NCBI RefSeq assembly: GCF_014838735.1
Contig: NZ_JABUXQ010000001.1
Coordinates: forward strand, 98,855-162,854
Length of the DNA stretch: 64,000 bases
DNA from: Limosilactobacillus portuensis
Lineage (GTDB): Bacteria; Bacillota; Bacilli; Lactobacillales; Lactobacillaceae
Reading direction: 5' to 3'
Shown: one piece after another, positions 38,330 through 48,838 of the stretch
Position numbering within the stretch: the stretch's first letter is position 1
How the letters are laid out: each line of letters opens with the position of its first letter
Position numbers and translations under genes: made by a program
Notes under the pieces: generated by a model
Seen by the model: only the letters and a program-made list of their open reading frames with translations
Database searches by the model: none
What the model was told of the DNA's origin: nothing

Positions 38330-39550
38330 GTGGATTATACTGAGATTATGGTTCGGTATGGCGAACTATCAACCAAGGGCCATAACAAGAAAAACTTCAT
38401 TGACCGCCTTGGTACTAATGTGCGAAAAGCACTTCATCGCTTTGAACAGGTTAAAGTTCATGCTCAGCGAGATCGCCTTCACGTCGAATTAAACGGGGCT
38501 AATTACAATCAAGTAATGGAACGATTACAGGATGTTTTTGGAATTCAAAATTTCTCACCATCAATTAGGGTTGAGAAAAGTTTTGAAGCAACTGCTAAGG
38601 CTGCCGAGCAAATGATCCGTGAACAGGTTAAGTCCCCAATTACATTTAAAATTAATACCCGTCGTTCTGATCATAAGTTTCCAATTGATACGTTTGAAAT
38701 GAATGATCAACTAGGCGGCTATCTCCTGAAAAAGTTTCCAGATCTTTTGAAGGTTGACGTTCACCATCCTGATTTAACGCTCCGGGTGGAAATTCGCTTG
38801 AACGGGATCTTCCTTTCAAGTGAAACCATTAAGGGTGCTGGTGGTCTCCCCGTTGGAACCGCTGGTAAAGGAATGATGATGCTTTCGGGTGGAATTGATT
38901 CACCTGTTGCTGCCTACCTAGGAATGAAGCGGGGCGTTTCCATGGAAATGGTTCACTTCTTCAGTCCGCCATATACTAGTCCTCAAGCCCTTGCAAAGGC
39001 AAAGCAATTGACGGAAAAACTTGCTAAGTACAGTGGGAGCATTAAGTTCATCCAGGTACCATTCGCTGAAATTCAGGAAACTGTCAAGGAGAAGGTTCCT
39101 GAAGGCTACTTAATGACCGTACAGCGACGGATGATGTTACGATTAGCCGCTGCACTAACGATGAAACGTCATGGCTTGGCAATTTTTAATGGTGAATCTT
39201 TAGGACAGGTGGCATCGCAAACGATGGAAAGTATGTTAGTAATTAATGATGTTACTAGCCTTCCAGTATTGCGACCGGTTCTTTCTTATGACAAGACCGA
39301 AATTATCGATGTGGCGAAGAAAATTGATACTTACGATCTTTCAATTTTGCCATACGAAGACTGCTGTACTGTCTTTACACCGCCTTCGCCAAAGACTAAA
39401 CCTGATCTTGAAAAAACCCGGAAATACGAAGAACGTTTGGATATTGACGGCTTAATCAAACGGGCGTTAGACGGGATTGAAATTACTGAAATTCATTCTG
39501 GTGAAGATTTCTTAAACCAGAATGAGGACGTTTTTGCAGAACTTCTTTAA
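38330..39550 (+). CDS. thiI: tRNA 4-thiouridine synthase ThiI
   Basis: A 406-aa protein with an N-terminal ferredoxin-like/THUMP region (about 1-165) and a PP-loop adenylation domain (SGGIDSP at 186-192). The C-terminal rhodanese domain found in E. coli is absent, as in Bacillus, where the partner desulfurase delivers sulfur directly. It starts at GTG 38330 after AGGAGGG. It modifies U8 of tRNA, a near-UV sensor. Confidence 0.94.
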   Translation: MDYTEIMVRYGELSTKGHNKKNFIDRLGTNVRKALHRFEQVKVHAQRDRLHVELNGANYNQVMERLQDVFGIQNFSPSIRVEKSFEATAKAAEQMIREQVKSPITFKINTRRSDHKFPIDTFEMNDQLGGYLLKKFPDLLKVDVHHPDLTLRVEIRLNGIFLSSETIKGAGGLPVGTAGKGMMMLSGGIDSPVAAYLGMKRGVSMEMVHFFSPPYTSPQALAKAKQLTEKLAKYSGSIKFIQVPFAEIQETVKEKVPEGYLMTVQRRMMLRLAAALTMKRHGLAIFNGESLGQVASQTMESMLVINDVTSLPVLRPVLSYDKTEIIDVAKKIDTYDLSILPYEDCCTVFTPPSPKTKPDLEKTRKYEERLDIDGLIKRALDGIEITEIHSGEDFLNQNEDVFAELL

Positions 39551-39558
39551 ACTTCTGC

Positions 39559-39587
39559 TTGACGATCGTTTTTAAATTGGCTATTAT
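39559..39587 (+). promoter_or_regulatory. Promoter of the valS T-box transcript
   Basis: TTGACG (39559-39564), a 17-bp spacer and TATTAT (39582-39587), directly after the thiI stop and before the T-box. Confidence 0.75.
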
Positions 39588-39609
39588 TACAAACAAATAG
39601 TAAATGCGT

Positions 39610-39836
39610 TGATCAAAAGAGTAGGTAGCTATTTTCTTTGCAGAAAGGGAATAGTTGATGGGATATTCCTAGAAAATAGTTATTGAAAGTAGTTTGGTAG
39701 CACTCTAACTGAAATAATAGTAGGTTAGAACGGTTCATTTTACCGTTATAAAATGAATGAGTGAGACTATAATTAGATAGTCTAAAATAGGTGGTACCGC
39801 GGAACTCGTCCTATATTTTAGGGCGAGTTTTTTTAT
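39610..39836 (+). promoter_or_regulatory. Valine T-box leader of valS
   Basis: The AGTA loop-E half (39620-39623) faces GAA (39685-39687), followed by one base and then GTA (39689-39691), a valine specifier codon. The conserved T-box AGGTGGTACCGCGG is at 39789-39802. A terminator stem (about 39804-39812 with 39820-39828) and T run follow. Uncharged tRNA-Val should induce valS. Confidence 0.92.
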
Positions 39837-39884
39837 TTTTTCAACGTAAAAATACTTGTTAATTAACTACTTAGAGGAGGACTC

Positions 39885-42545
39885 ATGATGAGTACTGAAA
39901 AAGATATGTCCACTAAGTATGACCCAACAGCTGTCGAAGCTGGTCGTTATCAATGGTGGATTGATCAAGGCTTATTCAAGCCTAGTGGAGATAAAAAGGC
40001 ACATCCATATTCAATTGTTATTCCGCCGCCGAATGTTACCGGAAAGCTTCATTTGGGTCACGCATGGGATACAACGTTGCAGGATATGATTATTCGTCAA
40101 AAGCGGATGCAGGGATACGATGTCCTTTGGCTTCCGGGGATGGATCATGCCGGAATCGCTACTCAGGCAAAGGTTGAAGCACGGCTACGCAAACAAGGAA
40201 TTTCACGTTACGATTTAGGACGAGAAAAATTTGTTCAACAAGTTTGGGACTGGAAAGATGAATATGCTGACATTATTCATAAGCAGTGGGCCAAAATGGG
40301 AATTTCCGTTGATTATGATCGGGAACGATTCACCCTTGATAAAGGGCTGAACGAGGCTGTTCGGAAGGTCTTTGTTGATCTTTACAATAAGGGATTAATT
40401 TACCGGGGAACTTACATTATTAACTGGGATCCGCAAGCACGGACCGCATTGTCAGATATTGAAGTTATCCACAAAGACGATAAAGGGGCATTCTACCACG
40501 TTAAATACCCATTTACTGATGGAACCAAGTTTAACGGTAAGGACTACATTGAAATTGCTACTACTCGTCCAGAAACAATGTTTGGTGACGAAGCAGTTGC
40601 CGTTAACCCGCATGATGAACGGTACAAGGACTTAGTTGGTAAGCATGTTCGCGTCCCATTAGTTGACCGGGAAATTGAAATTATTGCGGATGACTATGTA
40701 ACTCCTGACTTTGGTACCGGGATGGTAAAGATTACCCCAGCTCACGATCCAAACGACTTTAAGGTTGGTAAGCGCCACAATCTTCCTGAGCTAAATACCA
40801 TGAATGAAGATGCTTCAATGAACGAAAATGCCGGGAAATACGAAGGAATGGACCGGTTTGAAGCTCGAAAAGCAATGGTTAAGGATCTGGAAGATCAAGG
40901 CTATATGCTTAAAGTTGATCCAATTGTTCACTCAGTTGGTCACTCAGAAAGGACTGGAGTTCAGGTTGAAGCACGGCTTTCAACTCAATGGTTCGTTAAG
41001 ATGAAGCCATTAGCAGAAGCTGCCTTAAAGAATCAGGAAACTGACGATCGCGTTAACTTTATTCCTGAACGCTTCGAACATACTTTTACACAATGGATGG
41101 AAAACATTCATGATTGGGTCATTTCTCGTCAATTATGGTGGGGACACCGGATCCCAGCTTGGTATAACAAGAAGACTGGTGAAGTTTATGTTGGAATGGA
41201 AGCACCTAAAGATGCTGAGAATTGGGAACAAGATAAGGATGTTCTTGACACCTGGTTCTCAAGTGCTCTTTGGCCATTCTCAACAATGGGTTGGCCAGAC
41301 ACCGATTCCGCGGACTTCAAGCGTTACTTCCCAACTAACACTTTGGTAACTGGTTACGATATTATCTTCTTCTGGGTTTCCCGGATGATTTTCCAATCAC
41401 TTGAATTTACTGGCAAGGCCCCATTCAGAAATGTTTTGCTTCACGGATTGATTCGTGATGAACAAGGCCGAAAGATGAGTAAGTCTCTTGGTAACGGGAT
41501 CGATCCAATGGACGTAATTAAGAAATATGGTGTCGATGCCTTACGGTGGTTCCTGATTACCGGTTCAACCCCTGGACAGGATATTCGCTTTAGCTATACC
41601 AAGATGGATGCTGCTTGGAACTTTATTAACAAGATTTGGAATGCTAGTCGTTACGTTATTATGAACCTTGGCGAGATGCCAGCGCCTGTTCTTCCGGAAA
41701 AGGATAAGTGGGATTTGGCAGATCGCTGGATTTTAAGTCGGTTAAACGCGACTGTTAAGCAAGTTAATGCTCAGTTCGAGAAGTTTGAGTTTGGTGAAGC
41801 AGGTCGAGCACTTTACAATTTCATTTGGAATGACTTCTGTGACTGGTACATTGAAATGACTAAGGAAAAGCTTAATAATGGGACAGCTGAAGAGCAGACC
41901 AATACGAAGAATATCCTTGGTTACGTTTTAGACCAAATCTTGAAATTAATGCACCCGATCATGCCATTTGTTACAGAAAAGCTTTGGCAATCAATGCCGC
42001 ATGATGGCAAGTCGATTATGGTTGCTAAATATCCAGTTGCTCATGATGAATTCGACGATGATACTGCGACTGAACAAATGGGCCATTTAATTGAATTAAT
42101 TACCGCGGTTCGGAACATTCGGAACCAAGCAAATGCCCCAATGTCGAAGCCGGTTGATTTGATCATTAAGGTTGAAAATGATCACCTTGCTGAGACATTT
42201 GAAGCAAACAAGGATTACATTGACCGCTTCTGTCATCCAGAAAAGTTAATTATTGGAACCGATGTTGAAACACCTAAGCTTGCTTTATCCGGGATTTTGA
42301 CCGGAGCAGAAGTTGACATTCCAATGGCGGAATTAGTTGACTTAGATGAAGAGCGGGCACGGATGAAGAAGGAAATCGCAAACCTTGAGAAGGAAGTTCA
42401 GCGTTCAGCAAAGAAGCTAGGAAATGAGAACTTTGTTAAGAATGCGCCAGAAAAAGTTGTGGAAGAAGAACGAACTAAGGCCAAAGAATGGCAACAAAAA
42501 CTTGATGTTGCTAAGGATCGTTTAGCTTCACTTCAAGATGCTTAA
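39885..42545 (+). CDS. valS: Valyl-tRNA synthetase
   Basis: An 886-aa class I synthetase with the HIGH-type motif HLGH (56-59), the CP1 editing domain (about 200-350), KMSKS ([12 protein letters not shown]) and a C-terminal coiled-coil tRNA-binding arm (about 820-886). Two adjacent ATGs occur at 39885 and 39888. GGAGG at 39876-39880 spaces better to the second. Confidence 0.97.
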   Translation: MMSTEKDMSTKYDPTAVEAGRYQWWIDQGLFKPSGDKKAHPYSIVIPPPNVTGKLHLGHAWDTTLQDMIIRQKRMQGYDVLWLPGMDHAGIATQAKVEARLRKQGISRYDLGREKFVQQVWDWKDEYADIIHKQWAKMGISVDYDRERFTLDKGLNEAVRKVFVDLYNKGLIYRGTYIINWDPQARTALSDIEVIHKDDKGAFYHVKYPFTDGTKFNGKDYIEIATTRPETMFGDEAVAVNPHDERYKDLVGKHVRVPLVDREIEIIADDYVTPDFGTGMVKITPAHDPNDFKVGKRHNLPELNTMNEDASMNENAGKYEGMDRFEARKAMVKDLEDQGYMLKVDPIVHSVGHSERTGVQVEARLSTQWFVKMKPLAEAALKNQETDDRVNFIPERFEHTFTQWMENIHDWVISRQLWWGHRIPAWYNKKTGEVYVGMEAPKDAENWEQDKDVLDTWFSSALWPFSTMGWPDTDSADFKRYFPTNTLVTGYDIIFFWVSRMIFQSLEFTGKAPFRNVLLHGLIRDEQGRKMSKSLGNGIDPMDVIKKYGVDALRWFLITGSTPGQDIRFSYTKMDAAWNFINKIWNASRYVIMNLGEMPAPVLPEKDKWDLADRWILSRLNATVKQVNAQFEKFEFGEAGRALYNFIWNDFCDWYIEMTKEKLNNGTAEEQTNTKNILGYVLDQILKLMHPIMPFVTEKLWQSMPHDGKSIMVAKYPVAHDEFDDDTATEQMGHLIELITAVRNIRNQANAPMSKPVDLIIKVENDHLAETFEANKDYIDRFCHPEKLIIGTDVETPKLALSGILTGAEVDIPMAELVDLDEERARMKKEIANLEKEVQRSAKKLGNENFVKNAPEKVVEEERTKAKEWQQKLDVAKDRLASLQDA

Positions 42546-42563
42546 TTATTATTTGTGATATGA

Positions 42564-42604
42564 AGCCCCATAGTTGGATGAGAAATTCTAATTATGGGGT
42601 TTTG
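42564..42604 (+). terminator. Terminator after valS
   Basis: GCCCCATA / TATGGGGT arms (about 42565-42572 and 42593-42600) with a 20-nt loop, followed by TTTTGTT. Confidence 0.75.
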
Positions 42605-42787
42605 TTATGCCTAAAATTAACGATTGACTAATTAAGCCGTCCCTACAGAATAGGCAGGTGAACCGACAGCCTAGTTCAAATTTTAATTCTTTATTTTTAT
42701 GAATTACATATCATTTGATAAGATGAAAAGTACAGCTAAGTCAAGCGATTAGATTTGAAAAAAGATTAAAATAATTCGGAATAAAAA

Positions 42788-42816
42788 TTGTAATTATTTA
42801 TCAACAGTATTATTAT
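42788..42816 (+). promoter_or_regulatory. Promoter of the cyd operon
   Basis: TTGTAA (42788-42793), a 17-bp spacer and TATTAT (42811-42816). The upstream part of this 335-nt intergenic region (42605-42780) shows no gene or confident RNA. Confidence 0.65.
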
Positions 42817-42832
42817 TAAAGGTGAATGAAAC

Positions 42833-42848
42833 ACGGTAACGCTTTCAC
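42833..42848. promoter_or_regulatory. cre-like CcpA site before cydA
   Basis: ACGGTAACGCTTTCAC matches the cre consensus with two mismatches. It sits about 10 bp downstream of the predicted start of transcription, a position expected for glucose repression of respiration genes. Confidence 0.6.
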
Positions 42849-42880
42849 GTTTATTTCTTTTTCGGAGGGAGGCCTTTATT

Positions 42881-44296
42881 ATGAGTATTCTTAGTCTTGC
42901 TCGATTCCAATTTGCAATGACGACTGTTTACCACTTTTTCTTTGTTCCATTTACTATCGGAACAGCCTTCATTGTTGCAATTATGGAATCAATGTATGTT
43001 CATACTAAGAATGAATCATATAAAAAGATGACAAAGTTTTGGGGAAATATCTTCCTGCTAAGCTTTGCTGTCGGTGTTGTTACAGGTATTATTCAAGAAT
43101 TTCAGTTTGGGATGAACTGGTCTGATTATTCACGGTTCATGGGGGACATTTTTGGTGCTCCACTAGCCTTGGAAGCTTTGCTATCATTCTTTATTGAATC
43201 TACATTTATTGGTCTCTGGGTATTTACCTGGGATAAGGTAAAGCCAGGGCTCCATGCTTTCTTTATTTGGATGACCAGTTTTGGTTCACTTACTTCCGCT
43301 CTTTGGATTTTGACCGCCAACTCATTTATGCAACACCCGGTTGGTTACGCCATTCGTGGTGGTCGTGCAGTAATGGTTGATTTCGGTGCCCTATTGAAGA
43401 ATCCTCAATTATGGTTTGAATTTGGTCACGTTATCTTGAACGCAATTATGATGGGCGGGGTAATCTTCGCTGGATTAACCGCATTCCAGTTATTGAAGAA
43501 GCGTGAGATTTCCAATAAAGCACGAACAATTTACAAGAAGACAATGCGTCTTAGTTTGTGGATGTCATTGATTTTTGCAATCTTTGGTCTTGTACTTGGT
43601 GATATGCAAATGCAATACCTTGTTAAGGAACAGCCAATGAAGTTTGCTGCTACTGAAGATGTTTACACCACAACTGGTGAGCATGCTCCATGGACTATTG
43701 TCGGAATCGCTAACACGAAAGAACATAAGGTTCAAAATAACATTGATATTCCAGATATGTTAAGTATCTTGTCTTATCACAAGACAACCGGGGCCGTTAC
43801 CGGGATGAATGAACTGAATGCACAATACAAGAAGAAGTATGGTAAGAATATTGATTATTATCCACCAGTAAATACACTATTCTATAGTTTCCGGATTATG
43901 TGTGCAATTTCTGCTTGGATTATTCTAGTTTCATTCGTTGGCTTGATTATGAGCCGTAAGAAGTCGGGATACCTATACAAGCATAAGTGGACACTTTGGA
44001 TTTTGGCACTAACCACCTTCTTGCCATTTATTGGTAACACTGCTGGTTGGTTCGTTACAGAATTTGGTCGTGTTCCATGGACCGTTTACGGACTCTTTAC
44101 TATTCAACAAAGTGTTTCGCCAAACGTTTCTGTTGCCTCACTATTAACTTCTAATATTGTTTACTTTGTATTGTTTACAGCGTTAGCAATTACCTTGATC
44201 GGGTTAATTGTTCATGAGTTGAAGAAGGATCCAACTCAAACGATTGAGCCAAAGTTCAAGAAGGTTCTTGATCCATTCGATAAGGAGGCGTTCTAA
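42881..44296 (+). CDS. cydA: Cytochrome bd quinol oxidase subunit I
   Basis: A 471-aa heme-bearing subunit that oxidises quinol and reduces oxygen to water. It has the axial histidine H18 in TTVYHFFFVP, about nine membrane helices and the GRVPWTVYG motif near helix 8. The Q-loop is of the short type seen in Firmicutes. ATG 42881 follows GGAGGGAGG. Lactobacilli need external heme and menaquinone for activity (family knowledge). Confidence 0.95.
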   Translation: MSILSLARFQFAMTTVYHFFFVPFTIGTAFIVAIMESMYVHTKNESYKKMTKFWGNIFLLSFAVGVVTGIIQEFQFGMNWSDYSRFMGDIFGAPLALEALLSFFIESTFIGLWVFTWDKVKPGLHAFFIWMTSFGSLTSALWILTANSFMQHPVGYAIRGGRAVMVDFGALLKNPQLWFEFGHVILNAIMMGGVIFAGLTAFQLLKKREISNKARTIYKKTMRLSLWMSLIFAIFGLVLGDMQMQYLVKEQPMKFAATEDVYTTTGEHAPWTIVGIANTKEHKVQNNIDIPDMLSILSYHKTTGAVTGMNELNAQYKKKYGKNIDYYPPVNTLFYSFRIMCAISAWIILVSFVGLIMSRKKSGYLYKHKWTLWILALTTFLPFIGNTAGWFVTEFGRVPWTVYGLFTIQQSVSPNVSVASLLTSNIVYFVLFTALAITLIGLIVHELKKDPTQTIEPKFKKVLDPFDKEAF

Positions 44297-45313
44297 ATGA
44301 GTTTTCTCCAATTATTATGGTTTGTTTTGATTGGTGTTCTCTTTGCTGGCTTCTTCTTCCTCGATGGTTTTGACTATGGTGTCGGAATGGCAACCGTTAC
44401 GTTAACTAGTAACGAAGCAGAACGTGATCAAATGGTTCGGACGATTGGTCCTGTATGGGATGGAAATGAAGTTTGGCTAATTACTGCCGGTGGGGCAATG
44501 TTTGCCTCTTTCCCATACTGGTACGCAAGTTTATTTAGTGGTTACTACATTATTTTGATGTTAGTTCTGGTTGGCTTGATTATTCGTGGGGTTTCTTTTG
44601 AATTCCGTGCAAAGTCACCAATGCCACGAAAGCGGATCTGGGATTGGGCGCTCGGTATCGGAAGCTTTATGGCACCATTCTTCCTGGGAGTTATGTTTAT
44701 CAGTATGATTCAAGGAATGCCAATTGATGCTAACGGGAACTTCCACGCAACTTTCTTTGATTACATTAATTGGTTCTCCGTTGTTGGTGGGGTTGCTTTA
44801 ACCCTCTTAACATATCTTCACGGACTTAACTATATTGCATTAAAGACTGCTGGAGATATTCGTCAACGGGCAAATAATGTTGCCCAGTTCCTCTACTGGG
44901 TACTTTATGTTGGTTTGGTTGTCTTTGCATTGATGTTGATCTTTATGACCAACTTCATGAAGGTTCACCCAGTCGTAACAATTGTAATGCTAGTTGTTAT
45001 GGTTGCTTTAACCATTATTGCTCAAGTAGCAGCGATCAAGGGGAAGGAATTAACTGCCTTTATCGCTAGTGGATTAACTTTAGTTGCATTGGTTGTTCTT
45101 CTGTTTGTCGGCTTATTCCCACGGGTACTAATTAGTTCAATTAGCCCACGGTATGACTTATTGATTCAGAATGCATCATCAACTCAGTACACATTGACAG
45201 TAATGACAATTGCTACATGCTGCTTATTGCCATTTGTTCTTGCTTACACGATCTGGGCATACTGGATTTTCCGTAAGCGGATTGCAATGCCAGTTGTTAC
45301 GGAGGCTAAGTAA
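44297..45313 (+). CDS. cydB: Cytochrome bd quinol oxidase subunit II
   Basis: A 338-aa membrane partner of CydA with the FFLDGFDYGVGM start and WDGNEVWLI segment characteristic of CydB. The ATG directly follows the cydA stop codon with no gap, indicating coupled translation. Confidence 0.95.
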   Translation: MSFLQLLWFVLIGVLFAGFFFLDGFDYGVGMATVTLTSNEAERDQMVRTIGPVWDGNEVWLITAGGAMFASFPYWYASLFSGYYIILMLVLVGLIIRGVSFEFRAKSPMPRKRIWDWALGIGSFMAPFFLGVMFISMIQGMPIDANGNFHATFFDYINWFSVVGGVALTLLTYLHGLNYIALKTAGDIRQRANNVAQFLYWVLYVGLVVFALMLIFMTNFMKVHPVVTIVMLVVMVALTIIAQVAAIKGKELTAFIASGLTLVALVVLLFVGLFPRVLISSISPRYDLLIQNASSTQYTLTVMTIATCCLLPFVLAYTIWAYWIFRKRIAMPVVTEAK

Positions 45314-45318
45314 GCATT

Positions 45319-47037
45319 ATGATTGATCGATTACTCTTCACGCTTAAGGGGAGCAAACAGATCATGATAAAGCTTGTAGGGTTTTATGTCCTGCAATCTT
45401 TTCTTATCATTGGTCAAGCAATTTCGCTAGCTTCACTATTAACAAATCTTTGGGCTGGTCATTCTCTGGCAAGTGAATGGGGCTGGCTAGTTGGATTTAT
45501 TAGTTGTTTTATTGGTCGGCACATTATTAATTGGCTCGATACTGTTTTGCTTGATAACTATGCCCGGAAAACCGCACAGCATTTACGACAAGAATTACTA
45601 GCTAAGCTATTTAAGCTTGGCCCGCAACTAGTTCAACAGCAAGGTACGGGGAATATTGTTACGTTAACTTTAGACGGGATTTCTGAAGTGGAAAACTACA
45701 TTAATCTTTTGTTTAGTAAGTTTGTTAGCATGATGATTATTCCAGTGATGCTTCTGATTGTTTGCTTTTGGTTGGACTGGATTTCTGGTCTGGTAATGTT
45801 GCTTGTTTACCCATTAATAATTCTTTTTATGATTATTCTTGGTTATGCCGCCAAGGCTAAAGCCGATCGTCAATATGCTAACTTTCAAGTTCTGTCAAAC
45901 CACTTTATTGATTCATTGCGGGGAATTGACACACTAAAGTATTTTGGCTTAAGTAAACGGTATTCTAAGAGTATCTTTCGCTCAAGTGAACGTTTCCGAA
46001 AATCAACGATGAGTGTTATCCGGGTTGCAATGTTATCGACTTTCGCTCTTGACTTCTTTACCACCCTATCAATTGCTGTTTTGGCGGTTTTCTTGGGTCT
46101 ACGGTTGATTGAGGGGCACCTATTACTGTTTCCAGCATTGGGAATCCTAATTTTAGCTCCAGAATACTTCATGCCGATCCGTAATTTTGCCAATGATTAT
46201 CATGCAACTCTCAACGGAAAGAATTCATTTCATGCAGTTGAAAGAATTTTGCAAGAAGAAGTTCCGCCTGAACCGCATGTTAATCTCAAAAAATGGCAAG
46301 CAGATAGTAAATTGGAGTTAAACGATGTGGAATTTCAATATGAACACGGGAGTCAATTAGCACCAGTTAACATCAACCTTCACGGCTTTCAGAAAGTGGG
46401 GATTGTGGGGATGAGTGGGGCTGGGAAAACCACTTTAATTAATCTTTTAGGCGGTTTCCTCCATCCCACATCCGGAACAATAAAAATTCAGGGACAAACT
46501 GTTAAAACCTTAAATATTGAAGATTGGCAAAAACAGATTATTTATATTCCCCAGGATCCATATATTTTTGATGATACTTTGCGGAACAATATTTGTTTCT
46601 ATACGCCGGATGTTAGCCAGGAGCAAATTGATAAAGCTATTGAAATGATGGGCCTCACATCACTGGTCGCCGAATTACCTGATGGTCTTGACACAATGAT
46701 TGGTAAGGGGCATCGGCAATTAAGCGGTGGTCAGGCACAACGAATAGCGCTTGCTCGGGCCTTCCTGGATCAATCGCGGCGAATCTTGATCTTAGATGAG
46801 CCAACCGCTCACTTAGATATTGAAACTGAACTAGAATTGAAGGAACGGATGATCCCAATCATGAAGGAGCACCTTGTCTTGTTTGCTACTCACCGGTTGC
46901 ATTGGATGCGCCAGATGGATTACATTATTGTGATGCGCCATGGTAAGATTATCGAACAGGGAACCTATGATCAATTAATGGCTAAGCCAGGATATTTCAC
47001 AGATTTGGTGTTTGACCGTTCAAAGGGGGAAGATTAA
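45319..47037 (+). CDS. cydD: Heterodimeric ABC exporter CydD
   Basis: A 572-aa half-transporter with an N-terminal six-helix membrane domain and a C-terminal ATPase (Walker A GMSGAGKTT, signature LSGGQAQR, Walker B RILILDEPTAHLD). CydDC is required to assemble cytochrome bd and has been linked to thiol export and heme handling. It starts 5 nt after cydB and overlaps cydC by one base. Confidence 0.92.
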   Translation: MIDRLLFTLKGSKQIMIKLVGFYVLQSFLIIGQAISLASLLTNLWAGHSLASEWGWLVGFISCFIGRHIINWLDTVLLDNYARKTAQHLRQELLAKLFKLGPQLVQQQGTGNIVTLTLDGISEVENYINLLFSKFVSMMIIPVMLLIVCFWLDWISGLVMLLVYPLIILFMIILGYAAKAKADRQYANFQVLSNHFIDSLRGIDTLKYFGLSKRYSKSIFRSSERFRKSTMSVIRVAMLSTFALDFFTTLSIAVLAVFLGLRLIEGHLLLFPALGILILAPEYFMPIRNFANDYHATLNGKNSFHAVERILQEEVPPEPHVNLKKWQADSKLELNDVEFQYEHGSQLAPVNINLHGFQKVGIVGMSGAGKTTLINLLGGFLHPTSGTIKIQGQTVKTLNIEDWQKQIIYIPQDPYIFDDTLRNNICFYTPDVSQEQIDKAIEMMGLTSLVAELPDGLDTMIGKGHRQLSGGQAQRIALARAFLDQSRRILILDEPTAHLDIETELELKERMIPIMKEHLVLFATHRLHWMRQMDYIIVMRHGKIIEQGTYDQLMAKPGYFTDLVFDRSKGED

Positions 47038-48776
47038 TGAATAAAATTCCATTATTAAAAGCCCTCCGTCACGATCGATGGGTTCGCCCATTTCTCAAAA
47101 AATATCGTTGGACATTAGTATTAGCTATTTCATTGGGAATTTTAACCTTTGTTTGTGCTGGTGGGTTAATGTTCACTGCTGGTTACCTAATCAGCAAGTG
47201 TGCAACAATGCCGTTTAACATTTTACTTGTTTATGTTCCAATAGTGTTAACACGGGCATTCGGAATTTTTCGTCCCGTATTTCACTATGCTGAACGATTA
47301 ACGAGTCATAATTGGGTCTTTAAAATGACTTCAATGTTTCGTAAGAGACTTTATGACTCATTGGAAAAGGATGCAGTGTTTTTCAACAGCAAGTACCGGA
47401 TTGGTGATATCTTAGGGTTGCTTTCTGAAGATGTTGCCCATATTCAAAACCTATATTTGAGGACTATTTTTCCAATGTTGGTTGCTTGTGGGCTGTATCT
47501 CATTATTGTAATTGCTCTGGGTGCCTTAACGCCATGGATGGGATTGTTAATGTTAATCTTATTTGGGTTAATTATTTTTGGAATCCCAGTTTGGTCAATC
47601 TTGGTTAATGGGGCACGTCAAGAACAGGAAAAGGAAGCAACTAACAGGCTTTATTCTGACTTAACTGATAACGTGATGGGAATTACTGATTGGGTGCTTT
47701 CAGGGAACTCCAGTAAGTATCTTCAGCGGCATGATAACGATGAAAAGAAACTGTTGAATTCGCAACAGCAAATGCACCGGTTCAATAATTTCCGTGACTT
47801 TGTTCTCCAAATGTTAATTCTCCTGGTTATTATTTCATTAGTAGTCTGGGGCTCCTATCGTTTTGGCGGTCATTGGGGTGCTAATTGGATTGCTGCATTT
47901 GTTCTCTGTGTTTTTCCGTTGGATGAAGCTTTGGCCGGATTGCCAGCTGCTGCTCAGCAAACGAACGTTTATACAGATTCGTTAGTCCGTTTAAATAGCC
48001 TCCCAGAACCTAGTAAGGCTAAGCAAGCGATCCCGCAAATTAAAGCGCCGTACCAGATTGATATTGATAATGTTGGTTTTCGGTATTCACCAGATACAAA
48101 GCAAATTCTGCAACACTTGAATTTACAAATTAAGCCTGGTGAGAAGTTAGCGATTCTTGGCCGTAGCGGAACCGGGAAAAGTACGTTAGCTAGTCTAATT
48201 CGTGGTGATCTGCAACCTACCGAAGGACAGATAACGATTAATGGCGAGCCAACGGCTAAATTTGGTGATCAAATTGCTAACTATATTGGCGTTGTTCACC
48301 AGTCGCCATACTTATTTAACACGACAGTTTTGAATAATATTCGTTTAGGAAATGAGGATGCAACGGAAGAAGATGTTTGGAGCGTCCTGAAACGAGTCGG
48401 TCTGGAAGAAAAAATTCGTCAATTGCCGGATGGCCTCAACACAAAAATCGGTGAGGCTGGACTGATCTTTTCTGGTGGTGAACGGCACCGGCTGTCCTTA
48501 GCTCGGATCCTGTTAAAGGATGTTCCAATTGTTATTTTAGATGAGCCAACGGTTGGTCTTGACCCACTAACTGAACAGCAGGTTATTGATACTTTTATGA
48601 ATGAATTAGCTGGGAAGACACTTATTTGGATTACGCACCATTTACAAGGAATTGATGCAATGGATCGCGTGATCTTCCTTGAAAATGGTAAAATAACAAT
48701 GAGTGGGACACCACAAGAGTTATGGGAAAATAACCCCCATTACCAAAAACTCAAAAAAGCAGATCAAGGTCTGTAA
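47037..48776 (+). CDS. cydC: Heterodimeric ABC exporter CydC
   Basis: A 579-aa partner of CydD: a membrane domain, then an ATPase with Walker A GRSGTGKST, signature FSGGERHRL and Walker B PIVILDEPTVGLD. The ATG overlaps the cydD stop (TAATG), so the two subunits are made in equal amounts. Last gene of the cydABCD operon. Confidence 0.92.
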   Translation: MNKIPLLKALRHDRWVRPFLKKYRWTLVLAISLGILTFVCAGGLMFTAGYLISKCATMPFNILLVYVPIVLTRAFGIFRPVFHYAERLTSHNWVFKMTSMFRKRLYDSLEKDAVFFNSKYRIGDILGLLSEDVAHIQNLYLRTIFPMLVACGLYLIIVIALGALTPWMGLLMLILFGLIIFGIPVWSILVNGARQEQEKEATNRLYSDLTDNVMGITDWVLSGNSSKYLQRHDNDEKKLLNSQQQMHRFNNFRDFVLQMLILLVIISLVVWGSYRFGGHWGANWIAAFVLCVFPLDEALAGLPAAAQQTNVYTDSLVRLNSLPEPSKAKQAIPQIKAPYQIDIDNVGFRYSPDTKQILQHLNLQIKPGEKLAILGRSGTGKSTLASLIRGDLQPTEGQITINGEPTAKFGDQIANYIGVVHQSPYLFNTTVLNNIRLGNEDATEEDVWSVLKRVGLEEKIRQLPDGLNTKIGEAGLIFSGGERHRLSLARILLKDVPIVILDEPTVGLDPLTEQQVIDTFMNELAGKTLIWITHHLQGIDAMDRVIFLENGKITMSGTPQELWENNPHYQKLKKADQGL

Positions 48777-48838
48777 AAAAGAAGCATAATTGCCGAAGAA
48801 TGTTTTATACTATTACTTAAATAGGGGATGAATTATTT

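Noticed and set aside
42640-42690. Riboswitch-like GC-richer segment upstream of cydA
   Set aside because: Small complementary bits (AGGC...GCCT) exist, but no known aptamer core could be recognised and the cyd promoter lies downstream of it.
42786-42806. Rex operator upstream of cydA
   Set aside because: TTGTAATTATTTATCAACA resembles TTGTGA-N6-TCACAA only loosely; the right half lacks the CACAA core.
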